Of a DNA stretch of 64,000 nt, positions 63,002 through 64,000 are shown piece after piece. Made by a program: the position numbers and the translations under genes. The stretch comes from Microvirga terrestris. GTDB lineage: Bacteria > Pseudomonadota > Alphaproteobacteria > Rhizobiales > Beijerinckiaceae. The stretch spans positions 124,001 to 188,000 of the forward strand of contig NZ_JADQDN010000005.1 in assembly GCF_015694425.1 (NCBI RefSeq), given 5' to 3'. The notes below the pieces were generated by a model. The model was not told the DNA's origin and did not search any database. It was given only the letters and a program-made list of their open reading frames with translations. Within the stretch, counting starts at the first letter, position 1; every line of letters starts with the position of its first letter.

Positions 63002-64000
63002 GTGCCAGACTTGAACCAGTCCTCACTCCTGCTGACGCAGGGTGACCCTGCCGGGATCGGGCCGGAATTGGCCCTGAGAGCTTGGATGCTGCGAGACGAA
63101 CGGGCCCTGCCCCCCTTCGCAGTCTTGAGCGACCCCGCATTCCTTGAGCGCGTTGCGCAAAACCTGGGCTGGGACGTGCCGGTCATCTCTGTCGAGATGG
63201 CACAAATCCCAAAAGCGTTCCCAAAGGCTCTGCCGGTTCTCCCCTTGAGCGTTTCGGTCTCGGCACAGCCCGGCCAGCCTGATGCAGGCGCTGCTGCGTC
63301 GGTGATCGAGTCCATCGAGATGGCCGTGAGCTCGGTCCAAGAGGGCTCAGCCTCGGCACTCGTCACCAATCCCATAGCCAAGCATGTCCTCTATGAAGGT
63401 GGATTTAGGTATCCGGGCCATACGGAGTTTCTGGCTGCCCTCGCCTCTGAAGGCCGGGAGGAGACCTGCCATCCCGTGATGATGCTCTGGAGCGAGCAGC
63501 TGGCGGTGGTGCCTGTGACTGTGCACATCCCTCTTGCGAGCGTTCCTACTGCCCTCACTACAGACCTGATCGTGCTGACGGGACGGATCGTAGCCCGGGA
63601 ACTGCGGGAGCGTTTCGGCATCGCCAATCCAAGGCTGGCGCTCGCAGGCCTCAACCCGCACGCGGGCGAAAATGGCGCGATGGGAACGGAGGATGCCAGG
63701 ATCATCGCCCCGGCCGTCGATGCCCTGCGCGCCGAGGGGATCGACGTGGCAGGCCCCCTGCCCGCGGACACCATGTTCCACGCCCGCGCCCGCAGCCGCT
63801 ATGATGCGGCGCTCGCCATGTACCACGACCAAGCCCTCATCCCAATCAAGACCATCGCGTTCGACGAGGCGGTCAACGTGACCCTCGGGCTCCCCTTCGT
63901 GCGCACTTCGCCGGATCATGGCACGGCCTTCGATATCGCCGGCAAGGGTATTGCCCGGCCCGACAGCCTCATTGCCGCCATCAAGCTCGCCGCCCGTCTG
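63002..64000 (+). CDS. pdxA: PdxA, 4-hydroxythreonine-4-phosphate dehydrogenase (partial at window end)
   Basis: This dehydrogenase acts in the DXP-dependent pyridoxal-phosphate pathway. The 333 codons visible show [42 protein letters not shown] and [12 protein letters not shown], which contain the three metal-binding histidines. The frame runs off the right edge near the expected C-terminus (family length about 330-345). The start is GTG at 63002 with GAAGGA 5 nt upstream, 15 bp after lptD. No surA-type gene lies between lptD and pdxA. Confidence 0.94.
   Translation, partial: MPDLNQSSLLLTQGDPAGIGPELALRAWMLRDERALPPFAVLSDPAFLERVAQNLGWDVPVISVEMAQIPKAFPKALPVLPLSVSVSAQPGQPDAGAAASVIESIEMAVSSVQEGSASALVTNPIAKHVLYEGGFRYPGHTEFLAALASEGREETCHPVMMLWSEQLAVVPVTVHIPLASVPTALTTDLIVLTGRIVARELRERFGIANPRLALAGLNPHAGENGAMGTEDARIIAPAVDALRAEGIDVAGPLPADTMFHARARSRYDAALAMYHDQALIPIKTIAFDEAVNVTLGLPFVRTSPDHGTAFDIAGKGIARPDSLIAAIKLAARL

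Noticed and set aside
1..64000. CRISPR arrays, transposons, prophage, rRNA or tRNA genes
   Set aside because: No regularly spaced direct repeats, transposase motifs, phage structural genes or recognisable RNA gene cores were seen by reading. A tRNA search program could not be run.

Overview
The window is about 64 kb of high-GC DNA with dense, short-gap, Rhizobiales-style gene packing. The aerobic cobalamin genes, the pepA-holC pair next to lptF-lptG-lptD-pdxA, the Omp25/31-type outer membrane protein and the palindromic repeat families all point to the alphaproteobacterial order Hyphomicrobiales. A Microvirga/Methylobacteriaceae-like bacterium is my best guess; this is a judgement from protein style, not a database match. 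No rRNA, tRNA, CRISPR array, transposase or phage gene was recognised.

Positions 1-19051 hold a nearly complete late (aerobic) cobalamin pathway on alternating strands: cobC (cut by the window edge), cobD, cobQ, cobO, then a B12 riboswitch that leads hupE, a DUF1636 gene, cobW, cobN, cobG, cobH, cobI and cobJ, followed by cobK (reverse), cobL-cobE-cobM, cbiD (reverse) and cobA-cobB. Ring methylation, ring contraction, cobalt supply and insertion, amidation, adenosylation and aminopropanol attachment are all represented. CbiD, the C1 methyltransferase usually linked to the anaerobic route, stands where CobF would be expected. cobN carries an in-frame insertion of a genomic palindromic repeat.

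Positions 19130-29105 hold two small ORFs and then a transport-and-activation operon: acyl-CoA synthetase, a LivG/H/M/K/F-type ABC transporter and a PaaK-like CoA ligase. An AT-rich HEPN-like gene sits between the last two. Positions 29106-33219 are a patchwork of an outer membrane protein, an HTH protein, a pentapeptide-repeat protein, a small lipoprotein and a membrane protein with a cyclic-nucleotide-binding domain, with two candidate small-RNA loci. Positions 33367-36213 encode a ferric-iron binding protein and permease behind an AT-rich dyad. Then come scoA-scoB, an AsmA protein, potG-potH-potI, an EmrA-EmrB efflux pump divergent from its probable TetR regulator with a clear 21-bp operator, an EamA exporter, a Crp/Fnr regulator and an ABC-F ATPase.

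Positions 50122-55777 are accessory: small unknown proteins, a short RTX-repeat protein, a lipoprotein and two tandem secreted S10 carboxypeptidase paralogues. The right end is housekeeping: holC, pepA, then lptF-lptG-lptD and pdxA (cut by the window end), with no surA between lptD and pdxA.
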